Source: Pseudomonas viridiflava (GTDB taxonomy: Bacteria > Pseudomonadota > Gammaproteobacteria > Pseudomonadales > Pseudomonadaceae). From it: a DNA stretch of 64,000 bases. A model generated the notes under the pieces. The model saw only the letters and a program-made list of their open reading frames with translations. It ran no database searches and was not told the DNA's origin. The stretch covers positions 434,001 through 498,000 of the forward strand of contig NZ_UUOC01000001.1 in NCBI RefSeq assembly GCF_900590755.1, written 5' to 3'. Below, in pieces: positions 44,141-54,306 of the stretch. A program made the translations under genes and the position numbers. Numbering within the stretch: the stretch's first letter is position 1; every line of letters begins with the position of its first letter.

Positions 44141-44706
44141 AGGACCTGCCAAGCCCTGCGCCCCTGATCATTCTTGACGTTCAGGACGCTATCGACCGTC
44201 CGTGCTGGGATGGCAAGAACAACCCCGGGTATCTGGCAGTCATCCAGCGCCTGCTCGGCCATTGGCGATCAAACGGCTGGCCCGTCATCCACGTCAAACA
44301 CGATGAACTGACGCCTACCTCCAGCTATTACCTGAATGGGCCGTGGAATGGCATCAAGAAAGAGGTAACGCCAATAGCGGGAGAAACGATCGTTATCAAG
44401 CAGCAGAACTGCGCCTTCATCGGCACACAGCTGGACGCCGTTCTTAAGGAATTGCAGGCAGAGCATTTTGTGCTGACCGGCGTGGTGATTCACAACAGCA
44501 TGGATGCCACCGTCCGCGCAGGCAAAGCCTTGGGCTACCGCATCACCCTGCCCTCGGATGCCACAACCGCCGTGCCGGTGATTGGCCCTCAGGGTAAGTC
44601 CTGGGATGCCACAACCGTTCATGAACTGACCCTGGCCATCCTCGGTGGTGAATATGCCGAGGTCATCTCAGCCGAAGAAGTGATTGCGCGAGCCACGAAC
44701 CTGTAG
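44137..44706 (+). CDS. Isochorismatase-like cysteine hydrolase family protein with Ser at the nucleophile position
   Basis: The 189-residue protein has the isochorismatase fold: catalytic Asp in LIILDVQDAID, Lys in VIKQQNCAF, and the block LTGVVIHNSMDATVRAGKALGY. In most relatives the last block reads GxxxxxCVxxT with the nucleophilic cysteine; here the aligned residue is Ser (NSMDAT). A known subset also has NNSVE in this place, so the protein may be a non-classical member. The start overlaps the DoxX-like stop (ATGA) and has GAAGGA 6 bases upstream. Its last Leu codon and stop lie inside a REP sequence. Confidence 0.85.
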   Translation: MKDLPSPAPLIILDVQDAIDRPCWDGKNNPGYLAVIQRLLGHWRSNGWPVIHVKHDELTPTSSYYLNGPWNGIKKEVTPIAGETIVIKQQNCAFIGTQLDAVLKELQAEHFVLTGVVIHNSMDATVRAGKALGYRITLPSDATTAVPVIGPQGKSWDATTVHELTLAILGGEYAEVISAEEVIARATNL

Positions 44707-44757
44707 GCGCTGCCGAAGGCTGCGAAAGCGTCTTGCCTGAGACACCGCCAGCGTAAC
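44701..44757. repeat. REP-type repeat overlapping the stop codon of the cysteine-hydrolase gene
   Basis: CTGTAGGCGCTGCCGAAGGC followed by TGCGAAAGCG and TTGCCTGAGACACCGCC matches the REP family of the tandem array at 33.9 kb. The first six bases are the last Leu codon and the TAG stop of the upstream gene. Confidence 0.75.
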
Positions 44758-44771
44758 CCTCTTAACCTCGG

Positions 44772-45653
44772 TCAACCTCTAAAAGCCCGACCAACCGCCA
44801 ACGCCAGTTCACTGGTCGCTGATTGCACCTCGCCAGGGCGTCGATACAGATTGATCGCAAAAGGCGGCAGCTCCGGCAGGCCGCTGCTGGCGGGGAGTAT
44901 CTGCAAGTCATTGGGCACAGTGAATGCCAGCCATGCGGTGACAGCCAAGTCCGCACGAACTGTGGCGCGAGTTGCCTCGATGTTGCCGGACTCATACACC
45001 GTGCGCCATGTCCTGCCCTGAGTCTGCAAAGCCCTGACGATCATTGGCCGGAACGCACAGGTCGGTGCTACCAGCGACACCGGCAATGGCTGCTTGCTGA
45101 ATGCATTGCCACCAGCGGCGCCCACCCACACCAGACGCTCGACACTCAGGCATTGGACATCGAAACGCCTGCCCCCGGTTTTCACTACTGGCTCCGCGAC
45201 TGGCTCCTCGACCAGCGCCAGGTCCAGTTCGCCACGCTCCAGCGCTGCCACCAGATCCCCCGACGCGCCACACATGAGCGAAACCTCAACCTGCGGCCAG
45301 GCGATCTCATAGGCCTTCAACGCAGACGCCAACGCCTGGCCCATCAGGTCAAACGGAACCCCGAAACGCACCGGACCACTGATCGTTCGCTCGGTCATGT
45401 CCGCCCATAACTCATCATTGAGTTCCAGCATGGCGCGGGCTTTTGTCAGCAAGCGATCCCCGGCAGACGTGAGGCTCAACCGGCGGTGATTACGTTCAAA
45501 AACCGGCGTATTGAACTGCTCTTCCAGACGCTTGATCTGTTGGCTGATCGCACCCTGGGTCAGGTGCAGCGAACGGGCGGCGGCCGTCATGCCGCCATGA
45601 TCGTGGACAGCGACAAACGTACGCAGGAGGCTGATATCGAAGTGACGGGGCAT
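44772..45653 (-). CDS. LysR-family transcriptional regulator
   Basis: The 293-residue protein has a LysR helix-turn-helix (LLRTFVAVHDHGGMTAAARSL, HLTQGAISQQIKRLEEQF) and a periplasmic-binding-type effector domain starting with GPVRFGVPFDLMG. It is divergent from a LysE-family exporter gene at 45758, 104 bp away. This pairing is the classic one of LysG/ArgP-like regulators that control amino-acid exporters. Confidence 0.9.
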   Translation of the reverse strand: MPRHFDISLLRTFVAVHDHGGMTAAARSLHLTQGAISQQIKRLEEQFNTPVFERNHRRLSLTSAGDRLLTKARAMLELNDELWADMTERTISGPVRFGVPFDLMGQALASALKAYEIAWPQVEVSLMCGASGDLVAALERGELDLALVEEPVAEPVVKTGGRRFDVQCLSVERLVWVGAAGGNAFSKQPLPVSLVAPTCAFRPMIVRALQTQGRTWRTVYESGNIEATRATVRADLAVTAWLAFTVPNDLQILPASSGLPELPPFAINLYRRPGEVQSATSELALAVGRAFRG

Positions 45654-45757
45654 ATTGGCATTACGCTTTCTAATGGTTCGGATTAAACACCGTCGTTATC
45701 CTAATGTATCCAGCTGCTCTAGTCTGGCCCTCTTTGTTGACGAGAGAGCAACTCACA

Positions 45758-46351
45758 GTGATCGACAGTTTCTGGCCCCTTGCAATGTTTACTCTGACAG
45801 CCACCATTAGTCCCGGTGGTGCAACCACAATGACCACGGCGTCCGGTGCGCAATTCGGTTTCCATCGCTCCATGCCCTTGATGCTGGGGATTGCCACAGG
45901 TCTTGCGTCGCTGGCCGCAGGTGCAGCCTTCGGCCTGGCCAATCTGTTGCTGATCAGTCCGCTGCTGCCCGTAGCCATGCAAACAGCAGGCACTCTCTAC
46001 CTGCTCTGGCTCGCCTGGAAAGTGGCAAAAGCCCCCGCACCCGGCACAGGTAAAACAGCAGCAAAGCCCATCGGCTACATCGCGGGACTTTGCATGCTCT
46101 GGTACAACCCCAAGGCCTGGGCCATGACCGGCAGCGCCGCGGCTGCCTACGCCAACCTCTCCAGCGACCCCTCGCAACTGGCCGCGCTGATGGGCCTGAG
46201 CTTCGCAGTCGCGGCGTGCGTATCACTTTCGATCTGGTGCATCGCCGGCCGCGAACTGGCCCGGCGGATACGCAAGCCAGGCCACTGGCGAGTTGTGAAT
46301 GGCGCCATGGGAGCGTTAATTGTGGCGTCGATTGTGCCGATGTGGATCTGA
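45758..46351 (+). CDS. LysE-family amino-acid exporter
   Basis: The protein has about 197 residues. I propose a GTG start at 45758 (GAGAG 9 bases upstream), because it places the first helix at the N-terminus; an upstream frame to 45704 adds unlikely residues. It has six hydrophobic segments and the LysE/RhtB pattern FTLTATISPGGATTMTTASG and LCMLWYNPKAWAM. Members export amino acids or homoserine lactones. The divergent LysR gene is its probable activator. Confidence 0.88.
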   Translation: MIDSFWPLAMFTLTATISPGGATTMTTASGAQFGFHRSMPLMLGIATGLASLAAGAAFGLANLLLISPLLPVAMQTAGTLYLLWLAWKVAKAPAPGTGKTAAKPIGYIAGLCMLWYNPKAWAMTGSAAAAYANLSSDPSQLAALMGLSFAVAACVSLSIWCIAGRELARRIRKPGHWRVVNGAMGALIVASIVPMWI

Positions 46352-46356
46352 AGCAA

Positions 46357-46375
46357 GGCGGTGTCGGTCACCGCC
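46357..46375. terminator. Short hairpin between convergent genes
   Basis: GGCGGTG at 46357-46363 pairs with CACCGCC at 46369-46375 around a 5-base loop. It lies between the convergent LysE-type and ABC-transporter genes. No strong T run follows on either side, so termination would be weak. Confidence 0.4.
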
Positions 46376-46379
46376 ATGC

Positions 46380-48233
46380 CTATTCCACCGCCTCAACCAC
46401 GCCCTGATCTTCCCCGAGAAACCCTCCACTCTGGTGCTGCCACAAGCGCGCGTAGGTGCCATTCTTGCCGAGCAATTCGGCGTGGGTGCCTTGCTCGATA
46501 ATGCGCCCGTCATCCATCACGATGAGCCGGTCCATGGCCGCAATGGTGGAGAGCCGATGGGCGATGGCGATGACGGTTTTGCCCTGCATCATTTCATCGA
46601 GGCTTTCCTGAATGGCCACTTCCACCTCGGAATCCAAGGCGCTGGTGGCCTCGTCAAGGAGCAGGATCGGCGCGTTTTTGAGCATGACCCTGGCAATCGC
46701 GACACGTTGGCGCTGGCCGCCGGAAAGCTTGATACCGCGCTCGCCCACCAGGGTGTCGTAGCCCGAGTGGCCTTGCTTGTCGCTCAACTGGCTGATGAAC
46801 CCGTCGGCCTGAGCGTCGGCTGCGGCTTTGCGGATCTGCTCATCGGTAGCATCGGGTCGGCCATAGGCGATGTTGTCGCGAATGGATCGATGCAGCAGGG
46901 ACGTATCCTGAGTGACCATGCCAATGGCGCTGCGCAAGCTGTCTTGGGTCACCTTCGCGATGTTCTGCCCGTCGATGCGAATCTCACCTTTGTCCACGTC
47001 GTAGAAGCGCAGCAGCAGGTTGATCAGCGTGGACTTGCCAGCGCCGGAGCGGCCCACCAGACCGATCTTTTCGCCTGCGCGGATATTCAGGCTCAGGTTA
47101 TCCAGCACCTGGCGCTCGCCGTTGTAGTTGAAGCTCACCTTGTCGAAGGTCACCGCGCCGCCAGTAGTCGCCAGCACCGCCGCGTCCGGAGCATCCTGCA
47201 CCTTGGGGCCACGGGTCAGCGTCTCCATGCCATCCTGCACGGTGCCGATGTTCTCGAACAGCGAGGTCATCTGCCACATGATCCAGTGCGACATGCCATT
47301 GATACGCAGCGCCATGGCAGTAATCGCGGCCACTGCACCAGTGCCGACTTCGCCCTGATGCCACAGCCATAACGCATAGCCGCCCGCGCCCATGATCAAA
47401 GCAACCACCAGTGCCTGATTGACGATCTCGAACTGGCTGACCAGACGCATCTGGCGAAAGCCGGTGTGCTTGAAATCTTCCATCGCCGCACGCGCGAAGT
47501 GCGCTTCACGTTTGGAGTGGGAGAACAGTTTGACCGTGGTGATGTTGGTGTAGGCGTCCGAGATACGCCCGGTCATCGACGACCGCGCATTGGCCTGTTC
47601 CTGCCCGACTTTCCCCAGACGCGGCACGAAATACAGCATGGCCAGACCGAACAACGCGACCCAGGCAATGAAAGGCAGCATCAGTTTCAGGTCGAAACCA
47701 CCGGCCAGGGCGATGATCGCGATGAAGTACACGCCGATGCCGGGTGCAATTTCGATAATGGTGAACAGCACCTCGCGCACCGAAAGCGCCGTCTGCATCA
47801 CCTTGGTAGTGACGCGACCGGAAAACTCGTCGGAAAAGAACGACAGGCTTTGGCGCAGCATCAGCCGGTGGAAATCCCAGCGCAGGCGCAACGGCAGGTT
47901 GATCGCCAATATCTGGTGCTGAACCATTGTCCGCAACGCCACCAACGCAATGCTCGTCACCAGTACGATGCCGATACCCCAGAGCACGCGGCTTTCCTGC
48001 CCGGCTGTATCGAAGCCTGCCTGCCAGGTCGACAGCAGGTCCACCACCTGGCCGAGGAAGGAAAACAGCCAGGCTTCGTAAATCGACACACCGGCACTAA
48101 GCAGCGCAAGCGCCAGAACATAACCACGAGCCCCCCGGGTGCAAGCCCACAAAAACCGCGCCAGACCATCAGGCGGCGGCGGTGCCTCGTCGGGCGGGAA
48201 AGGGTCAAGTCGTTGTTCAAATGCGCGAAGCAT
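46380..48233 (-). CDS. ABC exporter, fused membrane and ATPase domains (MsbA-like)
   Basis: The protein has 617 residues from the ATG at 48233 (GGAG 6 bases upstream). The N-terminal half has six membrane helices of the ABC exporter type; the C-terminal half has Walker [13 protein letters not shown], signature [14 protein letters not shown], Walker [13 protein letters not shown] and the switch His in IAHRL. It works as a homodimer or with a partner half-transporter and probably exports a lipid, peptide or drug. It is a single gene. Confidence 0.93.
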   Translation of the reverse strand: MLRAFEQRLDPFPPDEAPPPPDGLARFLWACTRGARGYVLALALLSAGVSIYEAWLFSFLGQVVDLLSTWQAGFDTAGQESRVLWGIGIVLVTSIALVALRTMVQHQILAINLPLRLRWDFHRLMLRQSLSFFSDEFSGRVTTKVMQTALSVREVLFTIIEIAPGIGVYFIAIIALAGGFDLKLMLPFIAWVALFGLAMLYFVPRLGKVGQEQANARSSMTGRISDAYTNITTVKLFSHSKREAHFARAAMEDFKHTGFRQMRLVSQFEIVNQALVVALIMGAGGYALWLWHQGEVGTGAVAAITAMALRINGMSHWIMWQMTSLFENIGTVQDGMETLTRGPKVQDAPDAAVLATTGGAVTFDKVSFNYNGERQVLDNLSLNIRAGEKIGLVGRSGAGKSTLINLLLRFYDVDKGEIRIDGQNIAKVTQDSLRSAIGMVTQDTSLLHRSIRDNIAYGRPDATDEQIRKAAADAQADGFISQLSDKQGHSGYDTLVGERGIKLSGGQRQRVAIARVMLKNAPILLLDEATSALDSEVEVAIQESLDEMMQGKTVIAIAHRLSTIAAMDRLIVMDDGRIIEQGTHAELLGKNGTYARLWQHQSGGFLGEDQGVVEAVE

Positions 48234-48375
48234 GGTGGTCTCCAAAACGATCTAATAGGCGCGATTCTGTCATCGAACGGAGGTGATGGGGTCAGAAACT
48301 CCAGTTCGCTGAGCTTTCATGCCAGTAAAGACACTACCTTCGCCGCCACGTTCGCCCAGGCTGACCGCGTTCTCA

Positions 48376-48636
48376 TGTGGGACCGGCCGGGCGGCGCTCC
48401 GCTTCAGCCGGGAAGACGGAATTTCAGGCGATCAATTTCGGGTGGATGTACCGGCCTCTTCCCGGCTAAAGCCGGTCCCACATGAATGTCTGTGGGAGAT
48501 TCTATATTGGCCTGCAATGCACTCTACTAGTGGGACCGGCTTTAGCCGGGAAGGCGGCATATCTGGTGACGCATATGCAGCGCATGTCCTGGCCTTTTCC
48601 CGGCTGAAGCGGAGCGCCGCCCGGCCGATCTCACAT
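48376..48636. repeat. Nested REP (BIME-like) structure
   Basis: Four related elements in alternating orientation make a palindrome of palindromes. The outer two (from 48376 and ending at 48636) contain an extended GCGGCGCTCCGCTTCAGCC core; the inner two (48458-48483 and 48530-48553) have the common GTGGGACCGGCTTTAGCCGG form. The same family recurs at 54.2 kb. The surrounding 48234-48776 contains no gene. Confidence 0.85.
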
Positions 48637-48776
48637 GAGTACGCGGTAGTCTGTGGGAGGCTTGCCCGCGCTAAGGACGATGGGGTGTAAATGACACACT
48701 GCCAGATCCATGTGTGATGCTTTTACTCGACAGGGGCGCCTCGGTTTGGCCAGGCGATCACCAAACCGCTCGCCAA

Positions 48777-49220
48777 TCAGCCAAGCCGCTGATACCGAAT
48801 GTAGCCATGAGCGTCATTCCCGACACGAACGAAACCCGCCTTCTCGTACATCAACCGCGCCGGGTTATCCCCGCGCACGCTCAAACCCAGCAGACTGAAA
48901 CCCTGCCTTCTGGCAGTGGTTACGTAATCTTCGAGCAGCATTTGGCCAATCCCTTTGCGCCGAAACGCCTCTGCAACGTTGATGGTGCAAAGCTCGGCGC
49001 AATCTTGTTCGGGCATCCACAACGCATAGCCGGCGAATTGCCCATCCATGGTTGCAATGATCAACCGATCGAAGTTTTCCACCCAGCGAGTCAGGTGTTT
49101 TTCCAGCTGAAGTCGCCACGCGGCTTCGTGATCGGGCTCCCAACAACGGATGTAATCCTGCTCGCCTCTGTAAATCGAAGGGAGGTCGAGAACGCATGCG
49201 GGCCTTAATTCGAGTGCCAT
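48777..49220 (-). CDS. GNAT-family N-acetyltransferase
   Basis: The protein has 147 residues from the ATG at 49220. It shows the GNAT acetyl-CoA motif EAFRRKGIGQMLLEDYV, then a beta strand and helix with SVRGDNPARLMYEKAGFVRVG. It transfers an acetyl group to an amine; the substrate is not predictable. It is a single gene between the REP structure and an NTF2-like gene. Confidence 0.88.
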   Translation of the reverse strand: MALELRPACVLDLPSIYRGEQDYIRCWEPDHEAAWRLQLEKHLTRWVENFDRLIIATMDGQFAGYALWMPEQDCAELCTINVAEAFRRKGIGQMLLEDYVTTARRQGFSLLGLSVRGDNPARLMYEKAGFVRVGNDAHGYIRYQRLG

Positions 49221-49278
49221 GCTCATCCCTGATTAGTTACCTGACAATCCAGAGAGTGCAGGTTTTGACTTTCGCCCC

Positions 49279-49689
49279 TCAGGCCTGATCGCCGTTATCC
49301 AGCAACGTCGTACCATAGGAGTTGTCCACCACGCAGAGCCACCTGCCCGATATCTGGCGAAAGACATAGGTCGCGCGGCGCGTGATCTCGGTTTTAGCTC
49401 CGGACTTGTCAGTGGCCTGCAGCAGGGTTTCCATGATCACAAGGGCCACATCACCCGCCGGTATGACCTGCATGTCCCCTTGAGTAACGATGATGCTGTG
49501 ATTGAAGTGGTCGGCAATCGCGACAAAGGCGCGGCGGATGCTGTCCTTGCCTGTGACAGTCAGCCCTGGCTTGACGACCAGGGTTGCATCATCGGCATAG
49601 AACTCCATCAACGCGTCGAAATCTTCGGCGGTAATGGCTCGGTCAGCGGCCTTGATGGTTTCTTTTAGCGTTAGGGTCAATTCGTCCAT
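49279..49689 (-). CDS. SnoaL/NTF2-like (DUF4440-type) protein
   Basis: The protein has 136 residues from the ATG at 49689 (AGGAG 7 bases upstream). It has the fold pattern KAADRAITAEDFDALMEFYADDATLV, then PGLTVTGKDSIRRAFVAIAD and a C-terminal strand with FRQISGRWLCVVDNSYG. Relatives are ketosteroid-isomerase-like proteins of the SgcJ/EcaC type, mostly of unknown role. It lies 50 bp downstream of a small membrane-protein gene. Confidence 0.85.
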   Translation of the reverse strand: MDELTLTLKETIKAADRAITAEDFDALMEFYADDATLVVKPGLTVTGKDSIRRAFVAIADHFNHSIIVTQGDMQVIPAGDVALVIMETLLQATDKSGAKTEITRRATYVFRQISGRWLCVVDNSYGTTLLDNGDQA

Positions 49690-49738
49690 TGTCTTTCTCC
49701 TGATCAAGCCACATCCCACGACGGTTGCAGGCGCTTCA

Positions 49739-50071
49739 TTATCGGCGGTAACGCTGCCCCACCCGCCCGGCGAACCACGACAGGGCGATAGCCGGGATCG
49801 AAAGGATGGCAGCATAAACGACACCAGCGCCCAGCAATGAGGAAACGCCAGAGCACGCCATCACCACAGGGATCTGAGCGAACATGACAATTGCTCCCGC
49901 TATCCACTGAAAGCGTGCAAGCATGAACGCCAGAACAGCCGACAACCCGAGCGCTGCAGGGTAGATAACGGTCCAGAAGCTGGCAGCGTCCCAAGGCTCT
50001 TCAACCCCGGCAAGCAAAGACGCAGCTGCCCAGAAAGCAAGGCTTGCGGCACAGGTCACCCTCAATGGCAT
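49739..50071 (-). CDS. Small integral membrane protein
   Basis: The protein has 110 residues from the ATG at 50071, chosen because AAGGA lies 6 bases upstream. It has four hydrophobic segments (about 8-22, 30-50, 57-75 and 80-98) with few charges and ends in GRVGQRYRR. I do not recognise a named family. It precedes the NTF2-like gene in the same direction with a gap of about 50 bp, so it may be co-transcribed. Confidence 0.7.
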   Translation of the reverse strand: MPLRVTCAASLAFWAAASLLAGVEEPWDAASFWTVIYPAALGLSAVLAFMLARFQWIAGAIVMFAQIPVVMACSGVSSLLGAGVVYAAILSIPAIALSWFAGRVGQRYRR

Positions 50072-50187
50072 GGGCATTCCTTCATCTGTCGGCCTTATAA
50101 TTCTGGGCGAAGTGGCAGGCTCGTCCAACAGGCAAATCCTGAACCCGTACCTGATAAATTTTTTATGCCAGACACCGGTATCTCACA

Positions 50188-50670
50188 ATGCTCATCAACC
50201 CGCAGTTTATCGTTCACGAGACCGAACACTGGGTCCTCAATCACCACTTGTCCAGCGCCCTGCCCGGCTATCTGATGCTGGGTGCCAGGGCGGCGACCGC
50301 CTCGCTGTCCGAGCTGGCACCCGAGGCATTGGCGGAGCTCGGCGGTCTGCTCGCCAGAACCCAGCTGATACTTGAGCGACACTTGCAACCAAAGCACCTC
50401 TACATCAGCCGCTTCGGGCACCAGCCGGGGCTACCGGTTCACTTCCATTTCATCCCGGTCTATCCATGGGTCGAAGACCTGTTCTGGAAAGACGACAGAT
50501 ACCGGTTGCTGGATACATTCGGCTGCGCAGATATCGCTTCCACCCTGACCGACGGCGCCGAGCTGACGTTGTTTATCTGGAGAGAGTTTGGCGAGCGCCC
50601 TGAACCACCAGAGATTCAAGGCCCGTCTATACAGCAGGTGATCACCGAACTGCGTGCGGCATTTGCTTGA
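50188..50670 (+). CDS. HIT-family hydrolase
   Basis: The 160-residue protein has the HIT-like beginning HETEHWVLNHHLSSALPGYLML and a histidine cluster in PVHFHFIPVYPW. In classical HIT proteins the loop is HxHxHxx; here only two histidines with this spacing are seen, so the nucleotidyl chemistry may be altered. It stands 45 bp before the PrpF-like gene, in the same direction. Confidence 0.8.
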   Translation: MLINPQFIVHETEHWVLNHHLSSALPGYLMLGARAATASLSELAPEALAELGGLLARTQLILERHLQPKHLYISRFGHQPGLPVHFHFIPVYPWVEDLFWKDDRYRLLDTFGCADIASTLTDGAELTLFIWREFGERPEPPEIQGPSIQQVITELRAAFA

Positions 50671-50715
50671 GCGGCTGACTACCCAAAAATCCTTATCGCA
50701 CTCACGGAGTCACCG

Positions 50716-51942
50716 ATGCAGACTGACCAATCGCCTCTTTCCGCCGACCCAGGCCTCACGCTGCGGCACCACTCAGGGACAGTCGAATTCCCCGTGCATT
50801 ACATGCGTGGCGGCACCTCGACGGGCATTGTGCTGTGGGAACCCCTGTTACCCAAAGACGAGCAACTGCGCGATGAGTTGCTGAGGCATTTGATGGGCGT
50901 CCCCCTCTCAGGCACACAGCCGGGGAATCGGCAGATCACAGGTTTAGGTCGCGGGCCAGCCACCAGCAACAAGGTCTTTCTGGTGCGTGTTGAAGAGACG
51001 GCGGACGGCCATCGATTGGTCAGTACCCTCGCCCAGCTCGCCAGTGACCATGCAGCCATCGACTGGAGCGTGAACTGCGGCAACATGTCCAGCGCATTGC
51101 CGCTATGGGCGATTGATACCGGTTTGTTTGACGCGGCGGCGAATCAGACCTGTGAAATTGAAATCAGGAACACCAACACCGGCGTCGTGACTATCACGCG
51201 AATGAGGCGAGATGAACGAGGGATGTTCGTCGCCGCTGAAATTCCGGGTGTCAGTGGGTCGTTCCCCAGCGTCGATCTGTTCCTGCAATCCCCCGTGGGC
51301 AACAAAACCGGAGCCCTGTTGCCCACCGGGTCCGTCCTCGATGTTGTCGCCGGGCACGAAGTGTCTTGCGTCGATGTTGCCGTGCCTATGGTGATCGCCG
51401 ATGCCACAAGCTTTGGTAAAACAGGCCACGAACCGGTGGCGGAGCTTGAAGCCGATCCGGTGTTCATGAAAGCCCTGCGCGAAGTGTGGGTCGAGTCCGG
51501 CTTGAAGATGGGCCTGCGTCGCAAGGACGGTGAGCTCATGACCCGCGCGCAGATCCAGAGCAGCGAAACCATTCCCAAAGTGTGCATCATTAGCGCGCCG
51601 CGCCACGGCGGCAGCATTGCGGTTCGCTATTTCACACCCCAGACCGGCCACGCCTCCATGGCCGTTTCCGGCGGTTGCTGTCTGGCCGGTGCTTGCCTGA
51701 TTCCGGGCACCACGGCCCACCGAATCGCGACCGGTATCACCTCCCCGAGCCATGAGTTTTCGGACATCGAAGTCAGTATCGAAAACCCCGCCGGGCGCTT
51801 GGATGCGACGGTGGTTGCGGCCCTTGAAGACGGCCAGATCAACATCGAAAGCGCAGCCTACCGTCGCAGCGCACAAATTCTGATGCGCGGGCATGTGCCG
51901 CTGTATCAGGCTTCGAAGGAGTTGGTCAGCGCGCTGTCGTGA
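50716..51942 (+). CDS. PrpF-family aconitate-type isomerase (4-oxalomesaconate tautomerase-like)
   Basis: The 408-residue protein shows the PrpF pattern: VHYMRGGTSTGIVLWEPLLP near residue 27, then TSNKVFLV, WSVNCGNMSSALPLWAID with the catalytic Cys, and GHASMAVSGGCCLAGACLIPG in the second half. Family members isomerise 2-methylaconitate or 4-oxalomesaconate. No methylcitrate-cycle genes are nearby, so the 4-oxalomesaconate or a related substrate is possible. It may be co-transcribed with the HIT gene. Confidence 0.87.
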   Translation: MQTDQSPLSADPGLTLRHHSGTVEFPVHYMRGGTSTGIVLWEPLLPKDEQLRDELLRHLMGVPLSGTQPGNRQITGLGRGPATSNKVFLVRVEETADGHRLVSTLAQLASDHAAIDWSVNCGNMSSALPLWAIDTGLFDAAANQTCEIEIRNTNTGVVTITRMRRDERGMFVAAEIPGVSGSFPSVDLFLQSPVGNKTGALLPTGSVLDVVAGHEVSCVDVAVPMVIADATSFGKTGHEPVAELEADPVFMKALREVWVESGLKMGLRRKDGELMTRAQIQSSETIPKVCIISAPRHGGSIAVRYFTPQTGHASMAVSGGCCLAGACLIPGTTAHRIATGITSPSHEFSDIEVSIENPAGRLDATVVAALEDGQINIESAAYRRSAQILMRGHVPLYQASKELVSALS

Positions 51943-51957
51943 AGCAAACACAGGACC

Positions 51958-52047
51958 CTGTAGGAGTGAGCTTGCTCGCGATGCGGTATGGCTGTGGGTT
52001 AATCATCGTCTGACGTAACGCTATCGCGAGCAAGCTCACTCCTACAG
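51958..52047. repeat. REP palindrome with perfect 25-bp arms
   Basis: The arm at 51958-51982 (beginning CTGTAGGAGTGAGCTTGCTC) is perfectly complementary to 52023-52047. They flank a 40-base spacer. This is a different REP family from the two others in the window. It lies between the convergent PrpF-like and LysR genes and may also end their transcripts. Confidence 0.85.
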
Positions 52048-52098
52048 AAAACCCATTCGAATTCAGACATTTATCTCTCTTCAGCGCCTACAGAAGCC

Positions 52099-53001
52099 TC
52101 ATTCCTGCCCCCGCGCCCACTCCCGCACCGCTTCCGCAAACATCCGCAGCGCCATGGGCGGATGGCGGTTTGCCGGATAGTAGAGGCAGGCGCCGGGGTA
52201 GCGAGGGCCCCAGTCCGGCAGCACATGCACTAAGCGACCTGCCTGCAAGTGTTCTTCAACCTGATGTTCGGGCACCCAGGCGATACCGACTCCTGCCAAC
52301 GCGGCTTCGGTCATCAGGTTGATGTTGTCCATGGTCATGGGCCCGTCCACATCCAGGCTGGCGGACTGGCCTAGATGATCGAAATCCCAGCGGAACAAGG
52401 TGCCGCTGGCGAAGCGAAAGCGGATGCAGCGATGGACCTTGAGGTCATGAGGCACCATGGGCGCCGGGTGGTGGCTCAGGTACTCGGGCGAAGCCACAGC
52501 GGTAAATCTCACATCCGGGCCGAAGCGCACGGCGATCATGTCGCGGGGTACATCGTCAAACAGCCGAATGCCAGCGTCGAAGCCATCGGCCACGATGTCC
52601 ACCAGACGGCTGTCGGTTACGCACTCGATATGGATTTGCGGGTTGTCCCCGAGAAACGGGGCAATCACATTGCGGATCAACAGTTTGAATGAAGATTCCG
52701 ACGCGCTCAGGCGGATCAGCCCCGAAGGCGTGTTGCGCTCCGAGGTCACGTCGTTGACGGCTGACTCCAGATCACCCAACAGCGGCTGCACGCGCAAAAA
52801 CAGCTGCTCTCCCGCCTCGGTCAACGCCACCGAGCGAGTTGTACGATTGAACAATCGCAACTCCAGGCGTGCCTCCAGCCCACGCATGGAATGGCTCAAC
52901 GCAGAGGGCGAAACGCCCAGCATCCGCGCCGCGCCACTGAAACTGCGGTGCTCGGCGATGGCTACGAATGCGGTCAACTCGGGAAGGCCGGCGCGAATCA
53001 T
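52099..53001 (-). CDS. LysR-family transcriptional regulator
   Basis: The 300-residue protein has the LysR helix-turn-helix (LTAFVAIAEHRSFSGAARML, GVSPSALSHSMRGLEARL) and an effector domain with the YyyPANRHPPMALRMF-type ending common in Pseudomonas regulators of oxidoreductases. It is divergent from the aldo/keto reductase gene at 53150, 148 bp away, which it most likely controls. It is related to the damaged regulator at 55425. Confidence 0.9.
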   Translation of the reverse strand: MIRAGLPELTAFVAIAEHRSFSGAARMLGVSPSALSHSMRGLEARLELRLFNRTTRSVALTEAGEQLFLRVQPLLGDLESAVNDVTSERNTPSGLIRLSASESSFKLLIRNVIAPFLGDNPQIHIECVTDSRLVDIVADGFDAGIRLFDDVPRDMIAVRFGPDVRFTAVASPEYLSHHPAPMVPHDLKVHRCIRFRFASGTLFRWDFDHLGQSASLDVDGPMTMDNINLMTEAALAGVGIAWVPEHQVEEHLQAGRLVHVLPDWGPRYPGACLYYPANRHPPMALRMFAEAVREWARGQE

Positions 53002-53116
53002 GTGTGCCTCATCATGTGTGTCTCGTTATTTATGCCTCTTCATTTGTGAGTTCAGCTCAACTACTCATGAAGCAATCCGCCAATTGTTGAACGCGGCACA
53101 GGAATTTAGAGTCTAG

Positions 53117-54133
<1,017 letters not shown>

Positions 54134-54180
54134 GTTCCAGGCTAATAACGACCGCCCCACATCGGCTGCCGAACTGACGA

Positions 54181-54272
54181 TGTGGGACCGGCTTTAGCCG
54201 GGAAGAGGCCAGCACATCCAGGCCGGAATTTGTGGACTGAAATGCCGCCTTCCCGGCTAAAGCCGATCCCAC
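54181..54272. repeat. REP pair (GTGGGACCGGCTTTAGCCGG family)
   Basis: TGTGGGACCGGCTTTAGCCG at 54181 and the inverse copy ending with AGCCGATCCCAC at 54272 face each other around about 43 bases. The same family builds the nested structure at 48.4-48.6 kb. It lies between two convergent aldo/keto reductase genes. Confidence 0.85.
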
Positions 54273-54306
54273 GTCGCTGGCCACCGAAAATCGATATTGA
54301 TCCTGC

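Noticed and set aside
46320..47372. Rightward frame of 350 codons opposite the ABC exporter
   Set aside because: It is antisense to the ATPase domain with its full motif set and has no domain of its own.
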